64,000 bases of DNA from Stutzerimonas xanthomarina DSM 18231 (GCF_900129835.1 NZ_FQXA01000003.1:186001-250000), one strand, 5' to 3'. Positions 29,328 to 38,340 are shown, counted from the first letter of the stretch. Translations and numbers: made by a program. Notes: generated by a model not told the origin, from the sequence alone.

Positions 29328-31289
29328 TCAGGTTCCGATAACGCCACCGTCGTCCTTGGTGATAAGCACCGTCGAGGCGCGTGCTCGGGTCTTGCCGTCG
29401 CTGGCGGGAAAGCTCAGTTCGGGATGCTGGACGTTGATCCACATGGCGCGGTAGTCCGGGCTCCAGGTGATACCCGTGATTTCGCAGCCGCGAGGGCCGA
29501 CCAGAAAGCGCCGCACCTCGCGGGTGCGCGGGTCAGCACAGAGCAGCTGATTGGTGCCCATGGCCTGCATCGCGGGCTCGTCGTCGCCGTAGTCGGTCTC
29601 AATCCACAACCGGCCAGCGTTATCGAAGGCCAGCCCATCGGGCGAGGAAAAGATATCCCCGTTGATGGTGCCGGTGAGGTTGGCCGGTACTGGCTCACCC
29701 TCTGCATCCTTGGCGCCGGGCTGCTCGCCGGCCAGCAGGAAGACTTCCCAGGTGAAGGCGGTCGCGGTGGGGTCGGCGCCCTTCTCGTTCCAGCGCAGAA
29801 TTTGGCCGTGCAGGTTCACGGGACGCGGGTTGGCCTTGTCGGTGAGCCATTTCACGCCGCGGTTGTCGTTGTTGGTCAGGGTCACATAGACCTCGCGGCT
29901 GCGCGGGTGCACGGCCACCCACTCCGGCCGGTCCATGGGCGTCGCGCCCACATGGTCGCCAGCGGCGCGGGCGTTGAGCAACACTTCAGCCTGGTCGGCG
30001 AAACCGTTCCCTACCGTGAGCCCGTTCTGTCCGTGCACCAGCGCCAGCCACTCGCCGCTGCCATCGGCGTTGAAACGCGCCACGTAGAGGGTGCCGTCAT
30101 CCAGTAACTGGCGATTGGCCTGATCATTTCCCGCCACATAGCGGCCGCTGGGGACGAACTTGTAAACGTACTCGCCTTTTGTGTCGTCGCCTGAATAGAA
30201 GGCCATGCGCCCGTCTTCGCCCAGCGAAAGCACCGAGCACTCGCGGCAATAACGGCCGAAGGCGGTGCGCTTGACCGGCTTGCTCTGCGGATCGAAGGGA
30301 TCGACCTCGACCACCCAGCCGAAACGGTTCGGCTCGTGTACATGGCCGCCGTGGGGCTGCGTCGGATCGGGCGTGGCATTGAAGCGCAGGTCGGCGGTTT
30401 CCCAGCCGTAGAGCTTGCTCAGGCTCTTGCCCTCGATGCCATAGCGCTTGTGCGACACACGGCCGGCCATGTCCTCGGCGTCATGGTTGACGAAGTAGTT
30501 GTGCCAGTTCTCCTCGCACACCAGGTAAGTGCCCCAGGGCGTGACGCCGCTGGAGCAGTTGTTCAGCGTGCCGATGATTTCGCGGCCGCTGGGGTCGGAA
30601 GCGGTCTTCAGCGCGTCGTTGCCGGCCAGCGGGCCGCTCACCGCCATCGGGGTCATGCCCGATATGCGCCGGTTGTAGCGCGACGGCATGACCCGTTGCC
30701 ATTGGCCCTGTGCATCCTTTTTCACTTCGATGACGCTGACGCCATGAGCTGCCTGCTCTTTGCGCACCTCATCCAGCGGGCGCTTGCCGTCGGTAAACGT
30801 CATGCCGTTAGGATGCAGCGGCGGGTTGACGTATTCGTGGTTCATCACCAATAGGCCGTGGCTGTCGGGGTTCTCCGGGAACGGGAAGAAGTGCATGCCA
30901 TCGTGATTGTCGCCGGCCTGCTTGAGCTGGGCCTGCCAATCATCGGTGGCGTCCGGATTCCACTCGGGGGCATCCGCCATGACGGCATCACCCCAGGAAA
31001 AGAACGTCCGCGCGCTGTAGCCCGGTGCAACCTGCACGCTGTCGAACGCTGGGTCTAGCTGCGTGGGGATGCCCTTGAAGCCGATCAGCGACTCAGACTG
31101 TACGGCGCTACGACAGGCGCCCAGACTGCCGCCAAGAAAGCCCAGTGCGGCAAGGCCCATCCCGCCCTTGAGCAGGTTACGCCGGCTACGATCGACAAGC
31201 TGCTCCAACGAGACGTTGGCGCTCGGGTTGATCGCCTGATCATCGAGCGCGGAAAGGTTGGCGTGAAAGCTTTGGAAATCCTGTTTCAT
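29328..31289 (-). CDS. phoX: PhoX-family Tat-exported alkaline phosphatase
   Basis: A 653-residue protein with a twin-arginine motif RSRRNLLKGGMGLAALGFLGG (about residues 35-55; the GACR that follows resembles a lipobox but Tat export is the main call). PhoX landmarks include PFPENPDSHGLLVMNHEYVNP, CSSGVTPWGTYLVCEENWHNY, HGGHVHEPNRFGWVVEVDPF and PEWVAVHPRSREVYVTLTNND. PhoX enzymes are Ca/Fe-dependent phosphomonoesterases. It ends an operon with phytase and a TonB system, so it probably finishes dephosphorylating inositol phosphates or other esters. ATG at 31289 preferred for spacing to GAG. Confidence 0.9.
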   Translation of the reverse strand: MKQDFQSFHANLSALDDQAINPSANVSLEQLVDRSRRNLLKGGMGLAALGFLGGSLGACRSAVQSESLIGFKGIPTQLDPAFDSVQVAPGYSARTFFSWGDAVMADAPEWNPDATDDWQAQLKQAGDNHDGMHFFPFPENPDSHGLLVMNHEYVNPPLHPNGMTFTDGKRPLDEVRKEQAAHGVSVIEVKKDAQGQWQRVMPSRYNRRISGMTPMAVSGPLAGNDALKTASDPSGREIIGTLNNCSSGVTPWGTYLVCEENWHNYFVNHDAEDMAGRVSHKRYGIEGKSLSKLYGWETADLRFNATPDPTQPHGGHVHEPNRFGWVVEVDPFDPQSKPVKRTAFGRYCRECSVLSLGEDGRMAFYSGDDTKGEYVYKFVPSGRYVAGNDQANRQLLDDGTLYVARFNADGSGEWLALVHGQNGLTVGNGFADQAEVLLNARAAGDHVGATPMDRPEWVAVHPRSREVYVTLTNNDNRGVKWLTDKANPRPVNLHGQILRWNEKGADPTATAFTWEVFLLAGEQPGAKDAEGEPVPANLTGTINGDIFSSPDGLAFDNAGRLWIETDYGDDEPAMQAMGTNQLLCADPRTREVRRFLVGPRGCEITGITWSPDYRAMWINVQHPELSFPASDGKTRARASTVLITKDDGGVIGT

Positions 31290-31323
31290 CATTAACTCGT
31301 TAAGCAAATGGGTCTGGTCCGCA

Positions 31324-32175
31324 TCACTGGATGCGGTAGTGAAAGGTGTTTTTGACCTCGGGGACGGTCACGGCGCGACCGTCGACGATCCGAGGTTGGT
31401 AGCGAAAACTTTTAGCAGCCGTAAGTGACGGTCGGATAAACAGCGGGTGGCAGTCTTCCAGCGCTTTCGGGTTTTCGATCCGACCCTGTGGGTTGACCGA
31501 ATAACTGACGGTGCAGGTGCCTTCGATGCCCTTGTCCAGCGCACGCGTTGGGTAGTCAGGTGCGTCCTTGGCGATGGGCAGGTACTGGCGACTGGCAGCC
31601 GCTGCGGCTTCGGCTTGGCGCGCGCGTTCTGCAGCGGCCGCCGCTTCGGCACGTGCCGCCTGTTGGCGCTGTTGTTCCTCACGAGCCAGCTGCTCGCGGC
31701 GCTGGGCTTCGCGCTGCTGCCGCTCGACTTCGATGCGTTCCTGCCGTTCGCGCTCCAGCTGCTCTTTGCGCTGCTGCTTGGCTCGTTGCTGCTCTTTGAC
31801 GCGCGCCTCCTCTGCCTGTCGCTCCTGCTCGGCGCGCTTGTAGGCCAGATCGGCCTGTTCCAGGCGCTGCTGTTCGATCTGCGGATCGACCTGCGGTTCC
31901 TCGATGACTGTCTCCACCAGCGGCTCCGGGACGGGTGTCGGCTCGGGCTCGATCACAGCCTCCGCCGCCGGCTTGGGAGTCGGCAGGCCGATCAGTTGGG
32001 TCTTGAGCACTTGAGTCTGGCTCGGAGCACTCAGCTCGGGCGTCCAGCCATGCAGCAACAGACCGAACACGCCAGCGTGCAGCGCCAGGGTGACCGCCGC
32101 CGCACCGGCATGGCTGCGCCACTGCGGACGCGCTACCGGGAAGCTCATTGGTAGCGTCATGGTCAGGCTGCTCAT
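31324..32175 (-). CDS. tonB: TonB-family energy transducer
   Basis: A 283-residue protein: short cytoplasmic start, membrane anchor (about residues 23-42), Pro/Glu-rich segment (EPEPTPVPEPLVET), a long charged Gln/Arg/Glu coiled region (about 95-195), and a C-terminal TonB domain (PDYPTRALDKGIEGTCTVSY onward, with KSFRYQPRIVDG). It transfers inner-membrane energy to outer-membrane receptors. The ATG overlaps the exbD stop by four bases. The heavily charged middle region is more TolA-like than in many TonBs. Its operon partner is the receptor at 35463-37946. Confidence 0.88.
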   Translation of the reverse strand: MSSLTMTLPMSFPVARPQWRSHAGAAAVTLALHAGVFGLLLHGWTPELSAPSQTQVLKTQLIGLPTPKPAAEAVIEPEPTPVPEPLVETVIEEPQVDPQIEQQRLEQADLAYKRAEQERQAEEARVKEQQRAKQQRKEQLERERQERIEVERQQREAQRREQLAREEQQRQQAARAEAAAAAERARQAEAAAAASRQYLPIAKDAPDYPTRALDKGIEGTCTVSYSVNPQGRIENPKALEDCHPLFIRPSLTAAKSFRYQPRIVDGRAVTVPEVKNTFHYRIQ

Positions 32176-32633
32176 GGCGTAGGCTGCCCAGGTGGCGCCT
32201 CGGTAATCAGACCGAGGTTCACCACCCCGCCGCGCTGCAGCTCGGCTATCCCCGCCACCACGCGGCCATAGTCCGCAGCATCATCAGCGCGTACGTAGAC
32301 TTGGGTATCGCCGCGCTCGGCGATGATCGCGGCGACCTTCTCGCGCATTTCCCCGAGGTCGATGGCGCTGTCCGTCTGGTCCTCGGCATTCAGCTCGGTG
32401 CCAAGGTGCCAGTAGAAGCTGCCGTCGGCCTTCACCGAGAGGGTCAGAATCTGCCGCTCATTCTCGATGGGCAGCGCCTCGGCGGCGACCTTGGGCAATT
32501 CGATCTTCACACCCTGCACCAGCATCGGCGCGGTGACCATGAAGATCACCAGCAACACCAGCATCACATCGATGTAGGGCACCACATTCATTTCGGCTTT
32601 GGGGCCGTGTTTACGCTGCGGTTTGACCAGCAT
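32172..32633 (-). CDS. exbD: ExbD-family biopolymer transport protein
   Basis: A 153-residue protein with one membrane segment after NVVPYIDVMLVLLVIFMVTAP, containing the conserved membrane aspartate of ExbD/TolR, and a periplasmic domain ending in AGIAELQRGGVVNLGLITE. With ExbB it forms the proton-driven motor for TonB. AAGGAG precedes the ATG; it starts 12 bp after exbB and overlaps tonB by four bases. Confidence 0.9.
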   Translation of the reverse strand: MLVKPQRKHGPKAEMNVVPYIDVMLVLLVIFMVTAPMLVQGVKIELPKVAAEALPIENERQILTLSVKADGSFYWHLGTELNAEDQTDSAIDLGEMREKVAAIIAERGDTQVYVRADDAADYGRVVAGIAELQRGGVVNLGLITEAPPGQPTP

Positions 32634-32645
32634 GGCGAAGCTCCT

Positions 32646-33353
32646 TCAGGCGGCAGCGGCGACGCTGGGCGAGCCGGCATGCAGGCGACGATGCAGGCGC
32701 GCCTGCAGCTCGTTGGCGAAGCTGTAGTAACGCGCGCTCAGGGTCTGGCCGCGGGCGGAAAAGCGGTTGTAGGCCATCACCGCGGGGATCGCCGCGAACA
32801 GGCCGATGGCCGTGGCGATCAGCGCTTCCGCAATGCCCGGAGCAACGGTGGAGAGCGTCGCCTGCTGCACCATGGACAGACCAAGGAAGGAATTCATGAT
32901 CCCCCACACCGTACCGAAGAGGCCGATATAGGGGCTGACCGAACCGACCGTGGCGAGGAACTGCAAACCGCCTTCCAAGCGCTCTTCCTGCTCGGAAATC
33001 GCGACATACAGGCTGCGCTCCACCCCCTCGATCACCGCATCCGGCGCAATGCCCGGCTGGCGCTGCAGCTGGCTGAACGCCTGATAACCGGCGAGAAAGA
33101 TGTGCTGCAGGGCCGCCTCGCGGGGCAGCGGCTGATCACCGTCCTCGCGATACAACTGCGTCAGTTCCGCGCCGCTACGAAAGCGCTGCAGGAAGGTTTT
33201 CAAAAGGCGTTCGCTGCGGCGCAAGGCCGCGCCACGCTGGATGATGAGGTACCAACTGGCAATCGAGGCCAGCACCAGAATCACCATCACCAGTTGCACC
33301 ACCAGGCTGGCCTCGCTGACCAAGCCCCAGACCGACATATGTTCACTTTGCAT
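32646..33353 (-). CDS. exbB: ExbB/TolQ-family proton channel protein
   Basis: A 235-residue protein with three membrane segments (about residues 12-35, 130-155, 165-190) and family motifs ATVGSVSPYIGLFGTVWGIM and GIAEALIATAIGLFAAIPAV. It forms the motor pentamer with ExbD. A strong GGAGGA lies upstream of the ATG, directly after a GC-rich hairpin. Location between phytase and exbD/tonB indicates a motor dedicated to this operon. Confidence 0.9.
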   Translation of the reverse strand: MQSEHMSVWGLVSEASLVVQLVMVILVLASIASWYLIIQRGAALRRSERLLKTFLQRFRSGAELTQLYREDGDQPLPREAALQHIFLAGYQAFSQLQRQPGIAPDAVIEGVERSLYVAISEQEERLEGGLQFLATVGSVSPYIGLFGTVWGIMNSFLGLSMVQQATLSTVAPGIAEALIATAIGLFAAIPAVMAYNRFSARGQTLSARYYSFANELQARLHRRLHAGSPSVAAAA

Positions 33354-33360
33354 CTGTATT

Positions 33361-33385
33361 TCCTCCGGCCGCCCTGTGGGGCGGC
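33361..33385 (-). promoter_or_regulatory. Hairpin abutting the exbB ribosome-binding site
   Basis: GCCGCCC (33368-33374) pairs with GGGCGGC (33379-33385). On the transcript this stem ends one base before the GGAGGA (33361-33366) used by exbB. There is no T run, so it is not a standard terminator. It could tune exbB translation or stabilise the downstream mRNA after processing. Structure is visible; function is a guess. Confidence 0.35.
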
Positions 33386-33446
33386 ACTCGTTTATTACTT
33401 TCAGGCTACGTTGCGGGCGTCGCCTGATGCATTCATGCGACCGAGG

Positions 33447-35378
33447 TCAGTCCAGCCCTAGCGCGTCAGCAACCGCTGCCCACGGCAGGTATTTGTAGTT
33501 CTGAGCGCCTTCGGGCATGCGTTTGCGGCCGTCTTGCACCACCAGCACGCCGCGGCTCCAGATACCGCCGAGGTTGGCCGAAGTGACCTCCAGCCCATCG
33601 GTCTCCGATGCGCCATCGATGCCGCGCTCGGCATTCAAACCAACGCGGAATGCGCCGCGAACGGCGTAAGGCGCGGCGGCATCCAGTACCAGATAGCTGT
33701 CGTTACCCTGGCTCGAGATCACCAGGTAATCGGCCTTCGCACCCTGGTAGAGCGCCAGCCCCTCGACGTCGTCATGCAACGGGCCGCCGACACCGATGAC
33801 CCTTTCCAGCTTCGCTGGGGCATCGCCACGGGCATCCAGCGTCCAGACCGCCTCGTCCTCCTCACCGACGAAGAGCCGCTGGGTGCGGTCATCGGCCACG
33901 CATCCCTCGGGTTGACTGGCGACCGTGAACTGCCGCACTAGCTCACCACGCGGCGAGCCGCTGGAACCCTCCAGGCGGTACTGCAGAAAGGTGCCGTCCT
34001 TGTCGTTGGCGATCGCATGGATAGCGCCCTGGCGATCCTTGAACATGCACAGGCCATAGATTTCGGAGATCGGCGTGGCGATCTGGCCGATGTCGCTCAA
34101 CTGCCCGCTTGTTGGATCGATGGCGAACAGGTGCAAGCTGTTGTGATCGCGGTTGCTGGCCACGGCGAGGTCAACCTGCTTGCCGCCAAGAACAAAGCCA
34201 GTGCGCACGTCCACGTTGTTCAACCGCCCGACGGGCAGGTACTGGAGCTGCTTGCCGGTCAGGTCGTACACGCCGAGCCCGCCCTTCTTGTCGGTGCCCA
34301 GCACACGGCTTCTGCCGGGGTCTTGGGCATTGACCCAGATCGCCGGGTCATCGGCTGCATCCCCCAGGTGCGGCACCGGGTCGGTCTGAGCCTGAGCCGG
34401 CAACATCGGGATGACAGCCGTCACGGTGGGCGATGGTGGCTGCCAATCCAGACGGGCCGTGTGGGCACCACGCTCATCGGTCAGCAGCAGCTCGAGGCCA
34501 CCCTCGGTCAATCGGGCGCTGATCTGCTCAGGCTCGTCGAAGCCTTCGAGCGGCAGTACCGAATGGCTACGCCAGCTGTCGGCGTCTCGCCCATAGAGGT
34601 GCAGCGCGCCGGCTTCCGGGTCTAGCGCCAGCAATCCGCCGGGCACCAATGCCATGCCGGCAGTTGCTTCGGCGATACCCCCGAACGGCTGAACCATATC
34701 CACCGGACCGCGCACAAGCGGTGCTTCGGCATCCGCCGCGTAACGCCAGAGGCCCACGCCTTCCTCGTTGACGATCAGCTCGCCGGTTTGATCATTCACC
34801 TGGCAGTAGCCGCTTTCCGGTGGCAGGCTCAGGCCGCGTACGCGCTGCGGGGTTGCGAGTGGGCGCATGTTCGCGGCGACCAGCCACTGCTCGCCGATAC
34901 CTTCTTCACCGACCAGAAAAAGGAAGCTGTTGCGCGCCGCGTCGCGGAACAGGCACAGCCCCTCGATGGCGAAGCCCGTTCGCGGGATGTACAGCGGCTG
35001 GCTCCAGCGATGCTGACGGTCAAGCCCTAGCAACACGGCCTGCTGGCGCTTGCGGTCGAGGGTGGCGATCAACATGCCCTGCGCACCGACACGATGATCC
35101 AGGCCTTCAAAGCGGCCTTTGAAATCGCTGATCACTGCGCCCTTGGCGTCGAGTATCTGCAGCCCGCGAGAATCCGGGCGAACAATCAGCTGGGAAGCAT
35201 CGGGCCATAAGTCCGCATCTGAAATCAGCTGAGCGCTCACGGCTTCCAGCGGTGCGGCATCCACGATGCTCAGGTTCGGCGCCGGCTGCTTGTCGGAGTC
35301 GACGCCCGCTCCGGACTGACAGGCCGCCAGCGCAATGCAGAGGCTCAGCAGCATGGGTTTATGCAAAGTCATATACAT
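33447..35378 (-). CDS. Beta-propeller phytase, double-domain lipoprotein
   Basis: A 643-residue protein with a lipoprotein signal (lipobox ALAAC, Cys20). The C-terminal half (about 325-640) is a canonical beta-propeller phytase domain: GDAADDPAIWVNAQDP, DKKGGLGVYDLTGK, GRLNNVDVR, a FVGEEDEAVW strand and DDVEGLALY, carrying the acidic calcium/substrate residues. The N-terminal half (about 40-320) is a second, weaker propeller-like domain (GLDHRVGAQGMLIATLDRKRQQA, VGEEGIGEQW, NEEGVGLWRY) lacking several acidic residues. Dual-domain phytases with a helper N-domain are known. It should release phosphate from calcium phytate at the cell surface or periplasm. Confidence 0.9.
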   Translation of the reverse strand: MYMTLHKPMLLSLCIALAACQSGAGVDSDKQPAPNLSIVDAAPLEAVSAQLISDADLWPDASQLIVRPDSRGLQILDAKGAVISDFKGRFEGLDHRVGAQGMLIATLDRKRQQAVLLGLDRQHRWSQPLYIPRTGFAIEGLCLFRDAARNSFLFLVGEEGIGEQWLVAANMRPLATPQRVRGLSLPPESGYCQVNDQTGELIVNEEGVGLWRYAADAEAPLVRGPVDMVQPFGGIAEATAGMALVPGGLLALDPEAGALHLYGRDADSWRSHSVLPLEGFDEPEQISARLTEGGLELLLTDERGAHTARLDWQPPSPTVTAVIPMLPAQAQTDPVPHLGDAADDPAIWVNAQDPGRSRVLGTDKKGGLGVYDLTGKQLQYLPVGRLNNVDVRTGFVLGGKQVDLAVASNRDHNSLHLFAIDPTSGQLSDIGQIATPISEIYGLCMFKDRQGAIHAIANDKDGTFLQYRLEGSSGSPRGELVRQFTVASQPEGCVADDRTQRLFVGEEDEAVWTLDARGDAPAKLERVIGVGGPLHDDVEGLALYQGAKADYLVISSQGNDSYLVLDAAAPYAVRGAFRVGLNAERGIDGASETDGLEVTSANLGGIWSRGVLVVQDGRKRMPEGAQNYKYLPWAAVADALGLD

Positions 35379-35462
35379 GGTTTATCCAATCAGCAGCCGC
35401 TGACCGCCACCGTTCTAAAAGGGGAACAGAGCAGAGGCGGGGCGGCAAAAAGTCGAAGTTGG

Positions 35463-37946
35463 TCAGAAGTGCGTCAGGGTCAGGCCAAGCTTGTAGGTCG
35501 GGCCGTATTCCTCGTACTGGGCGTTGAAGTTGCTGCGCCCGGTGTAGACGAAGTAGGACTCGTCCGTGAGGTTCAGCGCTTCGAGGGTCACCTGCAGGTT
35601 CGGCGTGATGAAGTAGCCTGCCTTGAAGTCCACGAACAGCTGATCGTCTGCGTAGAGGTCGTGGGCTGCGTCATCGATACCGGCCACTTCGGCCAGGTAC
35701 TCGGATTTGTAGTTGGCCGCCAGACGCATGTTGAACACGTCATTTTCCCAGCCGACCATGAGGTTGCCGACGCTATCGGAGTGGTTTGGCAGGTCGATGC
35801 TGCGACTGCTGCCCTGCCCTTCGATCTCTGCATCGGATTTGCTGAAGGTGGCATTGGCGCCCAGCAGCACGCCATTCCAAGGTGCCGGTAGCCAGTTCAG
35901 CTTCTGCGAATAGGCCAACTCGATACCATAGAGCTTGGCGCTGCTGCCGTTCTCGAAGCTCAGCGCTTCGTCGAATTCGGTCCATTGGCCCGTGCCGGCC
36001 AGATCGGTGTTGTAGATGAAGTTGTCGATGTCCTTGTAGAACAGATAGGCCGACACAGCGCCCGCGCGGCCCATGTAGTGCTCGATGCCGAGGTCGTAGT
36101 TCATCGACTCCAGTGGCTTGAGGTCAGGGTTGCCAAACTCCGCATCTTCGCCATCGATGAAGAAGCCAGGCGCCAGCTGCTCGAACGTCGGGCGCACCAC
36201 GGTATTGGTCCAGGCCGCCCGAACGAAGGTATCGGGCGTCAGCTCATAGCGCGCATGCAAGCCCGGCAGCCAATGTTCATAACGGTTGTCGCTGGATACG
36301 GCTTCGAACTCACCGTCGCGCAGGCCGGTGCCCTTGGCGCTGAACTCGGTGCCCTCATAGCGCAGGCCGGCGATGATGCGCCACTTGTCCAAGTCCAGGG
36401 TGTTCATGAAATACGCCGCATTGATGTCTTCGCTCATGTCGAAGTCGCCGATGCGCGACTCCTCTTGATCGTAGAACTCGCTCGCATCGAGGCCGCCAAT
36501 CAGGCCTTCCAGGCCGCCGGCACTGACGCCCGAACCGAAGCGGTCCAGCGCGTAGTCGACCTTGCCACTCTGGAAGTCGGCCAAGGTCAGGTCGTCGAAA
36601 TCGTCGTAGGCCCAGATCTCGGCGTCATTGGTCTTGTCGCGCCGGCTGAGCTTGCCACCGAACTTGAGCTGCGAGGCATAGCCCTGGATGTCGAAATCAC
36701 GGGCCAGATCCAGGCGAATGTTCTTTTCCTTGTCACGCGCATCGGTCTTCTCCCACTCCACCTCGTCCAGCTCGAAGCTCGCAGGATCGTAGAAAGACGG
36801 GTCGACGGTAAGGCGCGGTTTGCCCGTGCTGGAGAAACCGACGTCAGCGAAGTCACCCTCGAAGGTCGCGCTGGAAATACCGCCCGGGTTGCGCTCGCGG
36901 GCCTCGCTGTAGCCGACCTGACCGCTGAGGGTCCAGAAGCCCATCATGCGTTCACCGCCGAACACGTAGGACTGGATGGTCTGGGTTTCCTCGCGGGACT
37001 TCAGCTCACGCCAGCCCTCGGCATCGCCCAGTTCACCGGCCCGTTGTGCCTCTTCGAACTCGACGCCGGCTGCGTTGCGGGTCTCGGTATCCTTGAAGCG
37101 GCTGTACAGCGTGCGCAGGTAGTAGCTGCTGAGGTCGTCTGGCTGGTAATCGAAGTTCAGGCCAAAGCCTGTGCGCTCGCGGGTGATCTCGTAGTCGCGC
37201 TGCTCGAACTCCCGCAGCCGGGCGCCATCGTCTTCAAAATCCCACTTTCCGCCGGTTTCCACGTTGTCCGAACCGAAGTCGCGGTCCTGCCAACTCAAGG
37301 CTGCGGCCACGCCGAAGTTGTCGACACCGTCGCCCAGACTGAAGCGGTTGCTGATGGCACCGGAGAATTTCGGGCTGGTCTCGCCGACGTTCTCGTCGTA
37401 GCTGGCTTCGGTGCTGAGGCTGTAGAACAGGGCGTCGTGATCGAAGGCGGACAGGCTCTCCACCTCGATGGTGCCGCCCAGGGAGTTGGCATCCATGTCC
37501 GGCGTGAGGGTCTTGACCACCGAGAGCGACTGCACCAGCTCGGAAGGCAGCACGTCCAGCGCAACGGCGCGACGACCACTTTCCGGCGAAGGCACCAGGG
37601 TGCCATTGATGGTGACGCTGTTAAGGTCCGGCGCGATGCCGCGCACGCTAACGAAGCGGCCTTCACCCTGGTCGCGTTCGACCGACAGGCCGGGGATACG
37701 CTGTAGTGCTTCGGCGGCGTTGTCGTCCGGAAGCTGGCCGATGCCGTCGGCGTGCACCACGCTTTTCACGCTGTCGGAGCTGCGCTGTTCCCTCAATGCC
37801 TCGTCGATGCTGACGGCCTGGCCGATCACTTCGACGTGCTCCATGACAAGCGGCTCCTCGGCCCAGGCCGAACCGGCACTGATAGCCAGGGCCAGCAGGC
37901 TGATGCGAAATCCTGCATGACGAATGCCGCTGCGGTATGTGCTCAT
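35463..37946 (-). CDS. TonB-dependent outer-membrane receptor, probably for phytate/inositol phosphates
   Basis: An 827-residue precursor with a signal peptide ending SAWA (residue 29), a plug domain (DNAAEALQRIPGLSVERDQGEGRF, SVTINGTLVPSPESGRRAVALDVLP, NSLGGTIEVES), and a 22-strand barrel ending in LTLTHF with C-terminal Phe. The plug and barrel type (TonB-dependent receptors of the CirA/sucrose-type group) is not siderophore-specific. It is first in an operon with phytase, ExbBD-TonB and PhoX, so a phosphorylated inositol or its products is the likely cargo. ATG at 37946 has GGGGGA upstream; the open frame starts six bases earlier at TTG. Confidence 0.88.
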   Translation of the reverse strand: MSTYRSGIRHAGFRISLLALAISAGSAWAEEPLVMEHVEVIGQAVSIDEALREQRSSDSVKSVVHADGIGQLPDDNAAEALQRIPGLSVERDQGEGRFVSVRGIAPDLNSVTINGTLVPSPESGRRAVALDVLPSELVQSLSVVKTLTPDMDANSLGGTIEVESLSAFDHDALFYSLSTEASYDENVGETSPKFSGAISNRFSLGDGVDNFGVAAALSWQDRDFGSDNVETGGKWDFEDDGARLREFEQRDYEITRERTGFGLNFDYQPDDLSSYYLRTLYSRFKDTETRNAAGVEFEEAQRAGELGDAEGWRELKSREETQTIQSYVFGGERMMGFWTLSGQVGYSEARERNPGGISSATFEGDFADVGFSSTGKPRLTVDPSFYDPASFELDEVEWEKTDARDKEKNIRLDLARDFDIQGYASQLKFGGKLSRRDKTNDAEIWAYDDFDDLTLADFQSGKVDYALDRFGSGVSAGGLEGLIGGLDASEFYDQEESRIGDFDMSEDINAAYFMNTLDLDKWRIIAGLRYEGTEFSAKGTGLRDGEFEAVSSDNRYEHWLPGLHARYELTPDTFVRAAWTNTVVRPTFEQLAPGFFIDGEDAEFGNPDLKPLESMNYDLGIEHYMGRAGAVSAYLFYKDIDNFIYNTDLAGTGQWTEFDEALSFENGSSAKLYGIELAYSQKLNWLPAPWNGVLLGANATFSKSDAEIEGQGSSRSIDLPNHSDSVGNLMVGWENDVFNMRLAANYKSEYLAEVAGIDDAAHDLYADDQLFVDFKAGYFITPNLQVTLEALNLTDESYFVYTGRSNFNAQYEEYGPTYKLGLTLTHF

Positions 37947-38012
37947 GAACAATCCCCCGAACGCTGTTTACCGGGTCCATCCCGGAACTGCAGCGGACGG
38001 TAGGTCGGGGAT

Positions 38013-38030
38013 ATGGCGGTTCTGTGACAG
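38013..38030 (-). promoter_or_regulatory. Pho-box-like sequence upstream of the phytase operon
   Basis: On the minus strand bases 38030-38013 read CTGTCAC-AGAA-CCGCCAT, matching the PhoB half-site CTGTCAT at 6/7 and 5/7 with the correct 11-bp period. It lies 67 bp upstream of the receptor ATG. PhoB control would fit the operon's content. A single candidate of this quality can occur by chance. Confidence 0.4.
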
Positions 38031-38129
38031 GGGTTTTGCTGGGGCGCCAGAGTGGGGCTATTGGGGTGGTTTGGGGTATGAGGTGAGCCGATATGACCCG
38101 CCTCCGGCTCGGGACGCAGCGCTCAACCC

Positions 38130-38197
38130 GTAGGGTGGGCTTTAGCCCACCACAAGCACAGCGCCACTCCGTCACGGTGGGCTGAAGCCCACCCTAC
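38130..38197. repeat. REP-like inverted pair
   Basis: Two 22-bp units face each other: 38130-38151 and 38176-38197, each an imperfect palindrome around GTGGGCT and AGCCCAC with a GTAGG head, separated by 24 bp. They differ at one internal base. This is the form of Pseudomonas REP doublets (REPINs) moved by REP-associated transposases. The remaining spacer (37947-38340) contains only the Pho-box-like site and a CA-rich run before the GGDEF gene. Confidence 0.8.
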
Positions 38198-38340
38198 GCA
38201 GCTAATCCGCCACACCCCAAGAAACGAACAACACCGTGAAAAAACACTGAGCCAATTCAACCCCCACCCCATTCATCCAACCGTCACATCCATCTGTTTC
38301 CGTGCCCTCACGCACTGGCGCGGCTCGCCACGGAGACCCG

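Noticed and set aside
32148..33461. Plus-strand frame of 437 codons across exbB/exbD
   Set aside because: Antisense of two convincing genes, and His/Arg-rich composition is artefactual.
35985..37706. Plus-strand frame of 573 codons opposite the TonB-dependent receptor
   Set aside because: It shows only repeated Val/Ala/Glu shadows; the receptor frame has signal peptide, plug and barrel.
38130..38197. CRISPR array
   Set aside because: Only two units, in inverted rather than direct orientation, with a single 24-bp spacer; fits a REP pair.
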